This document shows, one piece after another, positions 8,644-20,363 of a stretch of DNA of 64,000 nt. Location of the stretch: positions 53,523,196 through 53,587,195 of the forward strand of contig CM061063.1 of the NCBI GenBank assembly GCA_030762895.1. Direction: 5' to 3'. Made by a program: the position numbers and the translations under genes. Every line of letters begins with the position of its first letter. Positions within the stretch are counted from its first letter, which is position 1. The notes below the pieces were generated by a model. The model saw nothing but the letters and a program-made list of their open reading frames with translations, did no database searches and was not told where the DNA came from. This stretch comes from Sophora flavescens (lineage: Eukaryota; Streptophyta; Magnoliopsida; Fabales; Fabaceae).

Positions 8644-10735
8644 CGATTACCTTAATAGAAGCTCGGTGATATTTATGAGTTAGTTGGGCGTAAAGTAAAT
8701 TATGTATACATGCATATAGGTATATTTAGTACAAAAGGACTAGTCTTCAAAATTTGTAAAGTAGCTGAATATGTAAAGTAAATTTAATCATAAAGATTGT
8801 AACAGATATATGATGCAAGGGAGCTTAAATGAACATCATGTTCTGCAATCTGCAATAAGAACTTCGTTCATAAAAGATACATGTTTATTTGTTCTTTACT
8901 AGGAAAAAAGCGACAGTTTTTGTGATGCTCGTAACACCCTCCACAAGTACAAAAATTAGGGATGTTCATAGTTAGGTTTGGATTGGTTGAGTCAGAAAAA
9001 AAAAAAAAAAGTTAACCAATATAAACAATGCCAGTTTGGATTGGACTAGTAACATTACAAAAAATTGAACCAATCTAATTTAAATTGGTTTAAATAGTTT
9101 TGACCAAAATAATTTAGGCCTAGAATTTCGAGAGTTAAGAGTAATTAAATAAAAAAATGAATCAGTTTATTTTACATGCAGAATAATATTTGATCACATA
9201 AAATGAGATATATCATAAATGTATGAAAAATTAAATATAAATTCAATAAAAACATATATATTATATGACATAGTTAATTTGGACTTAATCGATTCAAAAC
9301 TAAAAATAACCCAATCCAATCAGTTTAAAAAAAAAAATTATCCGATTTTGATTTAATTTTAGTTTTCATTTGATTTTCTATTAAATTAGATTTCAGGACC
9401 TCTAACGAAAAATATAATTTTGAACTTAGCTCCAAGAGTTTTGCCACTTAAAATTTAATTGGACACCTGCATTTGATGAGTATTGTAAGTATACATGTTA
9501 ATAAAATTTATCACAAAGAAGAATCGCTTATCATAGACCAATCTAAACCTCAAGAATCTTGTCATTATCATTTCTTTCATTTTGCTGTATCTAAAGACTG
9601 TTTTCTCTTTTTTTCATGAATAAAGATTGTTTTCTCCGGAAAGAAAAAAACTTTATTCATCAAAAGATTGTTTTCTTTGAAACGTGCTGATGTTTCCTAG
9701 CATATTTGGTACAAACTGATAAAGATAGGTTTTTGTTTGGTACAGCCGCACAAGTACAAAGACACATTTCCTGCATCCCCCTCGCCCCAACTAGTTTATC
9801 AATTAGCAGTTATCACTTATCACTATCTTAAAGAAGTAACAAATAAATTATTTACGCTTCGGTTTGTGTATACTAACGATATCTCTTATTTCTACCATTA
9901 GCGTTAAATAATTAATTGATGATACTGGTGTGTATTAACAATAATAATTTTCTTGCATGTCATGTAAGAGAAAAGTAAATCAGTAAATAGCAAATGAGTC
10001 TAGTGGTTACAGAAATGACAACTCCGGTAAAAAGTCTAGTGGTTACAGAAATGAGTTCTATAAACAGTTGAAATAAATCACAGCTGCAAAAAAAGTTATT
10101 ACTCTATTGAACGAAGATACTTTTCAGATTAAAATAAATAATTTTAGACTACATAAGCATCTGAGTTTGTCTAGTCTCTTTAAAGCTGAATTCGGAATTT
10201 GTATGGTTTCAATTTTAAAAGTAGCAACAAATATGATTCATTTCTTTTGTACTTGACAACAAATTTTTGAAGCCTATGGTTCTTTGCTATTCTAGTACAC
10301 AAATTACTGATAAGTACTATGATCCTAAGTACCATGTTCATCTCTTGGATAGGTTAAACGGGACATAAATCCATTCAATCCAACCATCAATCACCCCTAA
10401 TATTGCAAGTAGGATAAATTCACTGCCAATTCTTGAAATCCTAGATATAGTCTTCCGCTGGTATATCGAAAGGTAAAGGGTGTAGAACAGTCTTCCACTA
10501 CGTATACAAAGGTGCATACCCTCCTTACAAGGAGACCAGACAAGTTCCCTACTTAGTCTTCAAATTTTATTTTCTTTGGAGCAGGCTGGACGTTACCCAC
10601 CTACAAAAGCAATTACAGATTCATGAGAGAAATCCAAGAAATGGAATTTTAATCCCTAATTCCGTGTAGAGTCATAGACCAAGCAACTGCAGATTGAAAA
10701 GGGAAGACAAGTAGAAGCTCACAATCTCGGAATTC
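8644..10735. other. Intergenic DNA, nothing recognised
   Basis: AT-rich sequence with A- and T-runs and short stretches built on AAxCCAATC-type words (about 8980-9350), common in plant intergenic DNA. No coding frame or element terminus was found. Confidence 0.5.
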
Positions 10736-10836
10736 ATAATCAATTCCAGCAGCCTCTGTCCTCTTTTGTCACTTTTGATCACGCTTCACAATCTTTTCTA
10801 TCAACTTCTTGTGCTCTTCCAATGTTCTTTCCTGAA
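10736..10836 (-). pseudogene. Possible terminal exon relic of an unknown gene
   Basis: Read on the minus strand from a CTGTTCAG acceptor-like site, the frame gives a charged helix ending IEKIVKRDQK and a TGA. Beyond the stop the same frame reads QKRTEAAGIDYEF. Its composition looks like a real nuclear or nucleolar protein tail rather than random AT-rich DNA, but I do not recognise the family. No other exon of such a gene was found. Confidence 0.3.
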
Positions 10837-11340
10837 CAGATAGCACCAGAGAAAATTAAAGAGCTTTCTTCCATACAGAATTTCAGACTGACAATGTTTT
10901 TTATCGATCCAACAAGATACCTTGTCATGTCGCTCTCTTTCAATTTGAACCGAGTCCAATGGCTTGTAACGGTAATTGAAACCTCTCCATCTATAAAGGA
11001 AAAGTACACGTTTTATGGGCCTATCATATTATCTCATCAATCATCATATTCAGGACAGAAACTCCTTTTTTATTTCTGTAAAGACAAGAATACCATGAGT
11101 TCACTGTTTCTTAGGCTTTTGAAGAAGATAGGAGAAGCTTCCATGGAGTTGTTAACAGTGAAATGTAAAACATTAAGCGAATGGTGCATCTTTGCAATAT
11201 GATAGTTCATAGTTTTGCTTCATTATTATTCACAATGAGACCTTGAAAGAAGGTTCAAGAAATAGGGGTCTCTCTGTAATGAAGAGGAAGGCAGTTCTAG
11301 GTGGGGTACAGAGGAAGGCAGTTCTAGGTGGGGTCTCTCT
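10837..11340. other. Intergenic DNA, nothing certain
   Basis: Contains a 126-codon open frame on the plus strand (10822-11202) without recognisable motifs, and a short direct repeat (AGAGGAAGGCAGTTCTAGGT, twice, about 11283-11332). Confidence 0.4.
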
Positions 11341-12541
11341 ATAATTTTTTTTTTTTAGCAGTATTCCGTCTGAATTGCAGGTAACTTTTTTTTTAATTCT
11401 TATAAGGTAAATTTTTTTTAGTACTGTAATAATTGATGAATATTTATTAGTGTAAATTGTTATTGCTATTATTTTATTATAACTCTTGTGATATTATTTG
11501 CTACTTGTTATTAGGAGATTTTTTTTATTGTCTCTTGTTGTTTTAAATAGATACTTTAGCATTAATGTCATCATTACTCCCTATACTTATAGTATAATTT
11601 TTTTTGTAGCAGTGTTCCTTCTAAATTACAGGTAACTTTCTTTTAGTTCTTACAAGGTAAATTTTTTTTTGCTACTGTAATAATTGTTGAATATTTATTG
11701 GTTTAAATTGTTATTGCAATTATTTTTTTATGACTCTTGTGATATTATTTGCTACTTGTTATTAGGGGATTTTTTTTATTGCCTTTTGTTTTAAATAGAT
11801 ACTTTAGCATTAATGTCATCGTTACTCCCTATACTTATAGTATAATTTTTTTTGTAGCAGTGTTCCTTCTAAATTGAAGGTAACTTTCTGTTAATTCTTA
11901 CAAGGTAAATTTTTTTTTTACTACTGTAATAATTGATGAATATTTATTGGTGTAAATTGTTATTACTATTTTTTTTATGACTCTTGTGATATTATTTGCT
12001 ACTTGTTATTATGGGATTTTTTTATTGCCTCTTGTTGTTTTAAATAGATACTTTATCATTAATGTCATCGTTACTCCCTATACTTATAGTATAATTTTTT
12101 TGTAGCAGTGTTCCTCCTAAATTGCAGGTAACTTTCTTTTAAGTCTTACAAGGTCATTTTTTTTTTACTACTGTAATAATTTATTAATATTTATTGGTGT
12201 AAATTGTTATTGCTATTATTTTTTATGACTCTTGTGATATTATTTGCTACTTGTTATTAGGGGATTTTCTTTATTGCCTCTTGTTGTTTTAAATAGATAC
12301 TTTATCATTAATGTCATCGTTGCTCCCTATAGTTATAGTCTAATTTTTTTTGTAGCAGTGCTCATTCTAAATTACAGGTAACTTTCTTTTAAGTCTTAGA
12401 AGGTAATTTTTTTACTACTGTAATAATTGATTAATATTTATTGGTGTAAATTGTTATTGCTATTATTTTTTTATGCCTCTTTTGATATTATTTGCTACTT
12501 GTCATTGTTATTTGCTACTTGCTACTGATAACTAGGTTCTA
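11341..12541. repeat. Tandem array, ~250-bp unit, nearly five copies
   Basis: A recurring landmark (GTAGCAGTGTTCC and variants, then CAGGTAACTTTC) sits near 11357, 11607, 11854, 12102 and 12352, giving spacings of 247-250 bp. Units share CTACTGTAATAATTGATGAA, TTATTTGCTACTTGTTATTA and a CCCTATACTTATAGTATAAT near-palindrome. Copies differ by scattered substitutions and T-run lengths. I recognise no coding potential. Confidence 0.85.
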
Positions 12542-12554
12542 AAAGAAACACATT

Positions 12555-12754
12555 TTAGTCAAAAAGCCATTTAAAACAACAAGAGGCAATAAAAAAAATC
12601 TCATAATAACAAGTAGCAAATAATATCACAAGAGTCATAAAAAAATAACAGCAACAACAATTTACACCAATAAATATTCATCAATTATTACAGTAGTAAA
12701 AAAAAATTTACCTTAAGAATAAAAAAAAAGTTACCAACAATTTTAAAGGAACAC
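12555..12754. repeat. Inverted unit of the 250-bp repeat, left part
   Basis: Reverse complement of the array unit: it carries the complements of TTATTTGCTACTTGTTATTA and of CTACTGTAATAATTGATGAA. It is interrupted at 12754 by the RTE element and resumes at 15973. Confidence 0.8.
12740..12754. repeat. Target-site duplication of the RTE element, left copy
   Basis: ATTTTAAAGGAACAC, repeated exactly at 15958-15972. Fifteen bases suit LINE target-primed reverse transcription. Confidence 0.88.
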
Positions 12755-15700
12755 AACAACAACAACAACAACAACAACGACAACCAAGCCTTATCCCACT
12801 AGGTGGGGTCGGCTACATGGATCATACGGCGCCATAATGTTCTATCATGAATCATGTTAACAGTTAAATCATTGACCTCCAAATCTTTCTTAATAGTTTC
12901 TCCTATAGTTTTTCTTGGCCTACCTCTGCCTCTAGCTATTGGATTGCCCTCCACTTGATCCACTCTCCTTACTACAGAATCTAAAGGTCTCCTCCATACA
13001 TGCCCAAACTACCTAAGTCGAGATTCAACCATCTTTTCTACAATAGGTGCTACCCCAACTCTCTCTAATGCTATCATTCATAATCCTATCACGTCTAGTT
13101 TTTCCGCTCATCCAGTGCAACATTCTCATCTCTGCTACATTGATTTTACTCTCGTGTTGATTTTTTACCGCCCAACACTCCGTCCCATACAACATCGCCG
13201 GTCTAATAGTTGTACGGTAAAATTTTCCCTTTAGCTTAAGAGGTACCTTTTTATCACATAAAAAACCCGAAGCCTTCCTCCATTTCGACCACCCTGATTG
13301 AATCAGATGGTTTACATCTCCCTCGATTTCTCCGTCATTTTGTATAATAGACCCAAGATATTTAAACCGTGTGACTTGTGGTATGTTGTGGTCTCCAACT
13401 TTCACCTCTAAGCTAGAGGTGTTTCGCATTTTGCTAAACTTACATTCCATATACTACGTCTTGCTTCTACTCAAGCGGAAGCCATGTGCTTCTAAAGCTT
13501 GTCTCCAAGTCTCCAACCTTTCATTTATATCATCTCTCGACTCTCCAACTAGGACTATATCGTCTGCAAAAAACATGCATCGCGGTGCTGGCTCTTGAAT
13601 GTGCTCCGTAAGTACATCCAAGACCAAGGTAAAACGATAGGGGCTTAAAGCTGACCCCTGGTGCAGACCTATGGTTATTGGGAAATCTTCTGTGGCTCCA
13701 CCCTACGTTCTCAGACTAGTCGTGACCCCCTCATACATATCCTTGATAGCTCGAATATAGGCAATCCGAACACCTTTCTTTTCTAGGGCTTTCCACAAAA
13801 CCTCTATTGGCACCCTATCATACGCTTTCTCCAAATCAATGAAGGTCATGTGTAAATCTTTTTGATCTCTTCGATATTGTTCCATCACTCGTCGTAGCAA
13901 GTAAATTGCTTCCATGGTCGACCTCCCAGGCATAAAACCAAATTGGTTGTCGGTGATTTTGGTTTCTTTTCTTAGTCTCCGTTCAAGCACCATTTCCCAT
14001 AGCTTCATAGTATGACTCATAAGCTTAATCCCCCTATAATTTGCGCAATTTTGTATATCTCCCTTGTTCTTGTAAATCGGAACTAAAGTGCTTCTCCTCC
14101 ATTCGTCCGGCATTTTCTTTGACCTCATAATCTCGTTAAAAAACTTCGTGAGCCAACTAATGCCTCTATTTCCTAGACTCTTCCATACCTCCACAGGTAT
14201 ATGGTCCGGTCCAACTGCCTTGCCATTATCCATCCTTCTCAAAGCTTCTTTTACCTCATGCTCTTGGATTCTACGATAAAAAGTGTAATTTTGGTCCTCC
14301 TCTCTGATGTCAAGCACCTGTGAGCATGATAAAACTTCAAATCCTTCATTAAATAACTTGTGGAAATAATTCTTCCATCTATCATTAATATCTTGTTCCT
14401 TAACCAACACTTTACCTTCTTCATCCTTAATACACTTCACTTGGTCCAAGTCTCTTGTCTTTCTTTCCCTATTTTTAGCAAGCCTATAAATAGATTTCTC
14501 ACCATCTTTGGTGCCTAAGGATTGGTACAACCCGTCAAAAGCTTTAGTTCTAGCTTTGCCCACTGCCTTCTTGGTCTCTTTTTTGGCCACCTTATAATTT
14601 TCCCAATTTTCAGCATTTCTACATAAAGACCAAGCTTTAAAACATTCCCTTTTAACCCGAACCTTAGCTTGCACACTTTCATCCCACCACCAGGATTCTT
14701 TACCCTTAGGTCCGAATCCTCTTGATTCACCAAGCGTCTCTATAGCTACCTTCCTAATCCCCTTGGCCATCTTGTCCCACATATCATTTGCACTTCTGTT
14801 TGCTTCCCAAAACCCTCCCTCCAAAACCTTGTGTTGGAAGATCCTTTGTTTTTCACCCTTCAGTTGCCACCACTTGATCCTTGAAACCTTTTCGTGGCCT
14901 CTTCTCTTCACACTCCTTTTAACTCCTACATCCATGACCAAGACTCTATGTTGGGTAGTCAAGCTCTCTCCAGGTATGACTTTACAGTCCAAGCAGATCT
15001 TTCTATCCGATCTCCTAATAAGAAAGAAGTCTATTTGAGAGCTTGTCACCCCACTTTTGTACGTGATAAGATGCTCCTCACGTTTCATAAAACACGTATT
15101 GGCTATAGTAAGATCGAAGGCAGATGAAAAGTCCAAAATAGACTTGCCCTCACTATTTACCTCCCCTAGGCCATATCCCCCATGAAAACCGTCGTAACCT
15201 CTAGGTGCCCTCCCTACATGACCATTTAGATCACCTCCTAAGAAAATCTTTTCACCTAACGGTATTTCCTGAATTAGGCCTTCTCAATCCTCCCAAAATT
15301 TTACCTTGAAGTATTCTTCTAACCCTACCTGAGGTGCGTAAGCACTAATCACATTAAAGGTGTCTTGTTCCACTACAAATTTTAGGGCAATGATCCTATC
15401 TCCAACCCTATTTACATCCACAATATCATTCTTCCAATATTTATCCACAATTATGCCCACCCCATTTCTCGATTTTACTTTGTCAGTGTACCAAAGCTTA
15501 AAACCCGAAGAGTCTAATTCCTTTGCCTTTTCTCCCACCCACTTAGTTTCTTGTAGGCACATGAAATTGATCCTCCTCCTAATCATAGTGTCAACTATTT
15601 CCATTGATTTATCTGTAAGTGTGTCTATATTCCAAGTTCCAAAGCGAATCATACTCTCGTGAGCTAGCTTCTTTACCCACACTCGTTCACAAAAATGTGG

Positions 15701-15957
15701 AAACCCTTGCTTATTTTTCACTACATCCAGGCGGCGATGCAGCGTCCCTTGCTCTTTTGACATCAGACTTTCGAGCTATACAAAGACGTTGCTTTTGGGC
15801 AACGACCTATCATTAGCATTATTACGTCGTTGATCCATGTCACAGAGATTCGACTAAGTTTTACGTTGGCTGTCGATGGCCTAACACAACCCTCTCCTTT
15901 TATCCGGGCTTGGAACCGGCTATGTTTAGCTTTGTCACAAAGCACAATATAGGCAGG
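12755..15957 (-). mobile_element. RTE-clade LINE, apparently full length (3.2 kb)
   Basis: A single endonuclease-RT frame, a size of about 3.2 kb and a 3' tail of short (TTG)n repeats instead of poly-A (seen as CAA repeats at 12755-12780 on the plus strand) fit the plant RTE clade. Its 3' end carries the widely shared CCCACTAGGTGGGGTCGGCT motif. Perfect 15-bp target duplications flank it. It lies inside an inverted copy of the 250-bp repeat. Confidence 0.88.
12800..15763 (-). pseudogene. RTE endonuclease / reverse transcriptase, broken
   Basis: From the ATG at 15763 the frame encodes an APE-type endonuclease (FGTWNIDTLTDKS, CLQETKWVG, NVISAYAPQVG, GGDLNGHVG, then SQIDFFLIRR) and an RT (VGPDHIPVEVWK, LVPIYKNKGDIQNCANYRGI, DNQFGFMPGRST, FIDLEKAYDRV, FADDIVLVGES). 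These domains nick target DNA and copy the element RNA onto it. The frame is the same from 15763 to 13025 except for stops at 15284-15286 (TGA), about 13703 (TAG) and 13451 (TAG). A shift near 13050 moves the C-terminal part into another frame, which ends HVADPT and a TAG at 12800-12802. Inactive copy. Confidence 0.88.
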
Positions 15958-15972
15958 ATTTTAAAGGAACAC
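15958..15972. repeat. Target-site duplication of the RTE element, right copy
   Basis: ATTTTAAAGGAACAC, identical to 12740-12754. Confidence 0.88.
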
Positions 15973-16023
15973 TGCTAAAAAAAATTATACTATAAGTATA
16001 GGGAGTAACGATGACATTAATGC
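15973..16023. repeat. Inverted unit of the 250-bp repeat, right part
   Basis: Reverse complement of the CCCTATACTTATAGTATAAT part of the array unit; continues the copy split by the RTE element. Confidence 0.75.
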
Positions 16024-16140
16024 TATTACAAGATAAAAAAAATTTCTTACTACTGTAATAATTGATGAATATTTATTGGTGTAAATTATTATTATTATTA
16101 TTATTTTATACCTCTTATTATTGCTATAAATTATCTTTTT
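16024..16140. repeat. 250-bp repeat remnant back in direct orientation
   Basis: Reads ATTACAAGATAAA, then CTACTGTAATAATTGATGAA and GGTGTAAATT as in the direct array, then dissolves into ATT repeats. Orientation therefore flips twice around the RTE site. Confidence 0.65.
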
Positions 16141-16159
16141 TTTTCTTTTTTTTAATATT

Positions 16160-16260
16160 GGTAGGCGTCAGTCTGACTGACGCCTTTGACCTGGAAGGTG
16201 ATAGTCTGACTGGCGCCGTTAAAGGCGTCAGTCTAATTGGTGCCTTTGACCCGTCAGAGT
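16160..16260. repeat. Hairpin-forming GGCGTCAGT/ACTGACGCC cluster
   Basis: At 16164-16184, arms GGCGTCAGT and ACTGACGCC flank CTG, a perfect 9-bp stem. Variants of the same half-sites (AGTCTGACTGGCGCC, GGCGTCAGTCTAATTGGTGCC) follow within 80 bp, separated by TTTGACC. GC-rich against the AT-rich surroundings. Function unknown. Confidence 0.65.
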
Positions 16261-18189
16261 GAAAAAAAATAAAATATGCCACATATCCAAAAGGATCCCC
16301 AATTGATAAATAGCTTGAGAACAACCTTAAACTGATAAATAATTTTTAAAACGAACCCAGTTTGATAAAAAGCCTCAAGTCACACAGGAAGTGATCCTTG
16401 GGCCAAGGTACCCGGTCATCTTTCGACAGGCCTTATTATTTTTTTATTTTTTAATAGAAAAAGAATTTTTATTAGTAGGAAAACAGGGAAGGGACAACTA
16501 AGAAATCCTTCAAAACAGAAAAATACAAACAACATAAAAATAGAAAGAAATAAAGAATCAAGAAAGCAACAAGGTTGTCCAGTCTCTTTGCATATTAGAA
16601 ATGAAAACTCCCTTGCCTATAAAATATAATTTATGAGATTTAAAAGTGAAAGCTATTATAAGAACCGCAAAACTAATCTTCCACATGCATCACGGTAAGT
16701 AAAATGGTAGTTCTAACACTAGCTATTTTCTTCATGATTAAATTCCAAATGCACAATGACCACCTTGGAATGCATACCATTCATCGTTACTGCTGAATGC
16801 TGATGAACCACGGTAAAAAGCTGAAATTACTTCAGAAAAATAACCAGTAACTTACAGCTTTGGATGAATTCACCAAGTACTCATTAAGCGGCCGGTGAAA
16901 ATCACCAAGTCAGATGCACATATTGTACTGATGCATGGTAAGTAAGTACATTCACTATTAAAGGACAAATGTTGAGTAACTGAATATATAAAGCAACATG
17001 GAGATTTTAAAACTGATATGAAAGCACATAATGTTAATGGCTATTTATATTTATAACAGATACATGTTCAGTCCTGGAAGAGGCTACCTGGTGCGACGAT
17101 GCCGGAGGAGCTGGTGGCAGAGATCGATCTTCCCAAGACGTGCTGTGGTGGTGGCAGGACGCGCACATGGAGGCTGCAGCTGGTGGTGGTTTCAAGGGAG
17201 AACTGAGAAGAAGAAAATGAAAACAAAACAGAATAGAAAAGAATGGGAGGAAGAGGGATGACCTGAGAGCAGCTCGCTGGAGAAACTCCGAGACGGTGAC
17301 CAGAGGAGGAGAATGAAGAGAAAAAATGAATTTGAGAAAGAGATGAAAATGAGAAAGAGTAAGAGACAGAAGTGCATTGGAACCACCAGCCAGCTTCACT
17401 CATTCACTAACGATTCCCAAGATTTTGAGCAGTGGAAACTGGAAAGTCAATAACGATGGTAACGAAAAACACAAAAACAGAGTGAGTGAGAGAGACCAGT
17501 TAAAAAGAAATAATTCAAATAACTTAAAAGAGAAATAAAAGAAATCAATAAAAGAAAATGAAATGAATGTGTGTACGGCTGGAATATGGAGAGAGAGAGA
17601 GAGATAAAAATTTAAAAACCTATAAAAAGAATGAAATCAACGAATTAAAAGAATCAGGAATGCATTTAATTGAGATTGATGGTAGGGAGAGATAAACTGA
17701 AGTGGAGCCCAAGGAAATTAAAAGAAGGAATTCAAATTCAAATTACTTTATTGAAAATAAATTAAATCAATTATGGACAATAATCAAGATTTCACGTTAA
17801 ACAATGCATGGCCTAACAATAATCAAGATTGATTGAAAAGATGTTATCAATAAAAAGTTTTTTTTTTTTTGAAAGTAATATTGATTTATATTATGTATAG
17901 ATAGATATATATATTGGTCTTATAAAAGAAGATACCAATCACTCGGTTACCATAAAACACCTTAAATCTTATGGACGGCCGTGCATAAAAACATCATAAA
18001 AAAAATTTATAACACAAAATCATAAAAAACTAATGAGTTAGACCAATGCTCGTATGAAAAATCCGTACACTTTTTAATGAAAATGTTTTTCCTTTGACTC
18101 CATAGAGGAAAAAAAAATCCAAAATTCATTAAAATATCATCTCTTAAAATAAAATAAAAAAGTTCAATACAATTAATGAAAAGGCATTG
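16261..18189. other. Intergenic DNA with an unidentified transcript-like segment
   Basis: 16435-16500 looks like the A/T-rich 3' tail of a retrocopy on the minus strand (TTCTTTTTCTATTAAAAAAT). 17070-17400 is locally GC- and GA-rich and gives Ser-rich frames on the minus strand, like a 5' untranslated leader, but I found no protein. A (GA)n run lies at 17590-17606. Nothing else is recognised. Confidence 0.35.
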
Positions 18190-18960
18190 AAATATGGAAA
18201 TAATTTTTTTTTAAAAAGCCAAGAAATATTATTAAAAGCAAGAGTTTACATGCAAGCACAAGAAGTGCCCAGAAAAATAAAAACAGAACACCAAAAGCAA
18301 AACCTGACTATCATCCTAACGAGAAAATTGTACATGCCACAAGCCAGAGACCAGAGCAGCTAGGCACATACATAGAGTCAATCAACAGGGTGATCCATGA
18401 AGAATCATTGTGTAGATAACTTATTCTTGCAAAATATAAAACTCCCAGCCATTTAACACACTCCCCTGCAATTAGAATAAACCAGACACCACAAAGCAGT
18501 GTGACCTCATCATACCAGGACAAAACCAACAACCAAATAGTAGTGAAAACAAACATCACCGTGGGTAGAGAGTAACATCTGATACCCTCCAACAACGATT
18601 CTGCTTGCTTCCTCACATGCCATGCTAGCGCCTAGACGACAATAAACATCCCATCGGTTTGGAAAACCAACTAGAAATGGGATACAAAAACCGCTTCTGC
18701 TTCCATCCATGGCATTGTCATGATAGAACCTTCGCATACTCCAAAATGTCTCCACGCTCTTTCCTAAAATATTTGAAGATCATATTATTGCGGGTCAGTC
18801 ATAAGGACCGTATAATGGAATGCCAAACTACTTGTCATCCTTATCGATTGATACCTCTGCTCCATGCAATCCTTGGAACTGAGTGAAGTAGCTCCTTCAT
18901 TCCATTTGTAGTGCTGAGGAGATTTCAAGCCAACCTAAACAACCCGTCCACACAGAAGAA
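18190..18960 (-). pseudogene. Probable 3' end of an L1-type LINE, degenerate
   Basis: On the minus strand the segment ends with TGTAAACTCTTGCTTTTAAT and an A-run, like plant L1 3' ends. Upstream frames read PAIIWSSNILGKSVETF, MDGSRSGF and SSWITLLIDSMYVPSCSGLW, resembling the post-RT and RNase-H-like tails of such elements, broken by several shifts and stops. Assignment is tentative. Confidence 0.35.
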
Positions 18961-20282
18961 AACATAGGGCACTCAAAAAAATATATAAGAAGTAGTTTCT
19001 TTAGTCAACAAATATCCAGCACTGCTAAACACACCATCATGTAAGACTCGCGTAATAGATTTGCCTTAGAGGGAAATAATAAAAGGAAAATGGATTTTGT
19101 AATGAGTTGGGGACAAGACGCATGTGAGGGATCAAAAATTGAAAAGAAGCATATATTTTAAGGAAACCCCCAAAAAGTTAAGTCAGTGTCACATGAATAT
19201 GGCAAGATAGCCCAGTAAAATGTTGTTGTAGGTGGCCACATGGAAAAATGTTTGTTAAGTGTTACGTTGTTGGATCGATGCGAACTTTCACAAAATCTGC
19301 ATTTTTTAGTGCGCTATTTCGGCTTGTTCATGTAATGTGTCCTAACTTCTCCGGAGTTTCATTCCAAATTCTGATCCTTTCACATGGCTTTTGCCCTCAA
19401 TTTGGGAATTTCCCCTTGCTGTCACACTAGACGCGACTAAATCTGAGCAACATGTGCCATAGTGAGCTTTGCATCTCATTGCTATCGCACATCACCACGC
19501 AGATTAAGCAACATGAATGAAGCTTTGCAGATTGCAGAACACAGGTGCAGATTGGAACGACGGGAGAGCAAATTGAGATTGAGAAGGAAGACACATAAGA
19601 TATATATTTTACGGTTTTGAACTTTCGATCCGAGGCTAGTGGGCTTTTCTATTTTGGGCCTTTTGGTGTTTTGTGGTAAAACAAGCATATAACTATTTTG
19701 ATCGCAGACTCGCAGACTAGAAGGCTTTTCTATATGAAGATTTTAAGTGAAATAAGCATATAACCTTTCTATTTCAGGCCTTGTGGTGTTTTAATTATTT
19801 TTATGGTCCATGCTGCATAGTGCGCTAAATTGTGTTTTTAAGCTTAATTTAATTTCATTATTTTGAGAATAAATAAATAAGAAGACTCATATGTGGCTTA
19901 TTTTTTAAATAGCTAAAGTTATTCTACAAATAATCAAAATATATAAGTTACTTTTTTTTAGAAAAACCAAAAATGATGTAGAAATATTATATAGCTTTAA
20001 TATTTTTTTTTCATAATATCAATTTTTTGGAATATACACCGAGTCAATCGATTCAACTAATGACTTATTGATTCGACTAATAACCCGTTAATCTAGTGCA
20101 TTGACCGAGTCAATGACCGATATGAGTTTTATAACACATTACATTTGTGTTCATTTTTAAAAAAAAAACTTCTAAGGAATTAAATTATTCATGCATATTG
20201 CATTTTAGTTGTTTAATTTGCCAGGTTGTAATCCACCCTACGCGTATACATGATTTCTTCGCCAGAAGGATTGCGTGCACCA
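18961..20282. other. Intergenic DNA, nothing recognised
   Basis: AT-rich, no sound coding frame. The last bases CACCA (20278-20282) are the left target duplication of the next element. Confidence 0.45.
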
Positions 20283-20327
20283 TGTAACACCTCAAGATTC
20301 ACCCTTATGTTTATATGTGTTAGTTCT

Positions 20328-20363
<36 letters not shown>

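Noticed and set aside
10822..11202. 126-codon plus-strand frame
   Set aside because: Overlaps the exon-like sequence on the other strand only at its edge, with no motif and no plausible promoter context.
17034..17403. Overlapping Ser/Phe-rich minus-strand frames and an F-box-like MPEELVAEI on the plus strand
   Set aside because: Low-complexity composition from a GA-rich stretch; the F-box-like start is only nine residues and is followed by unrelated sequence.
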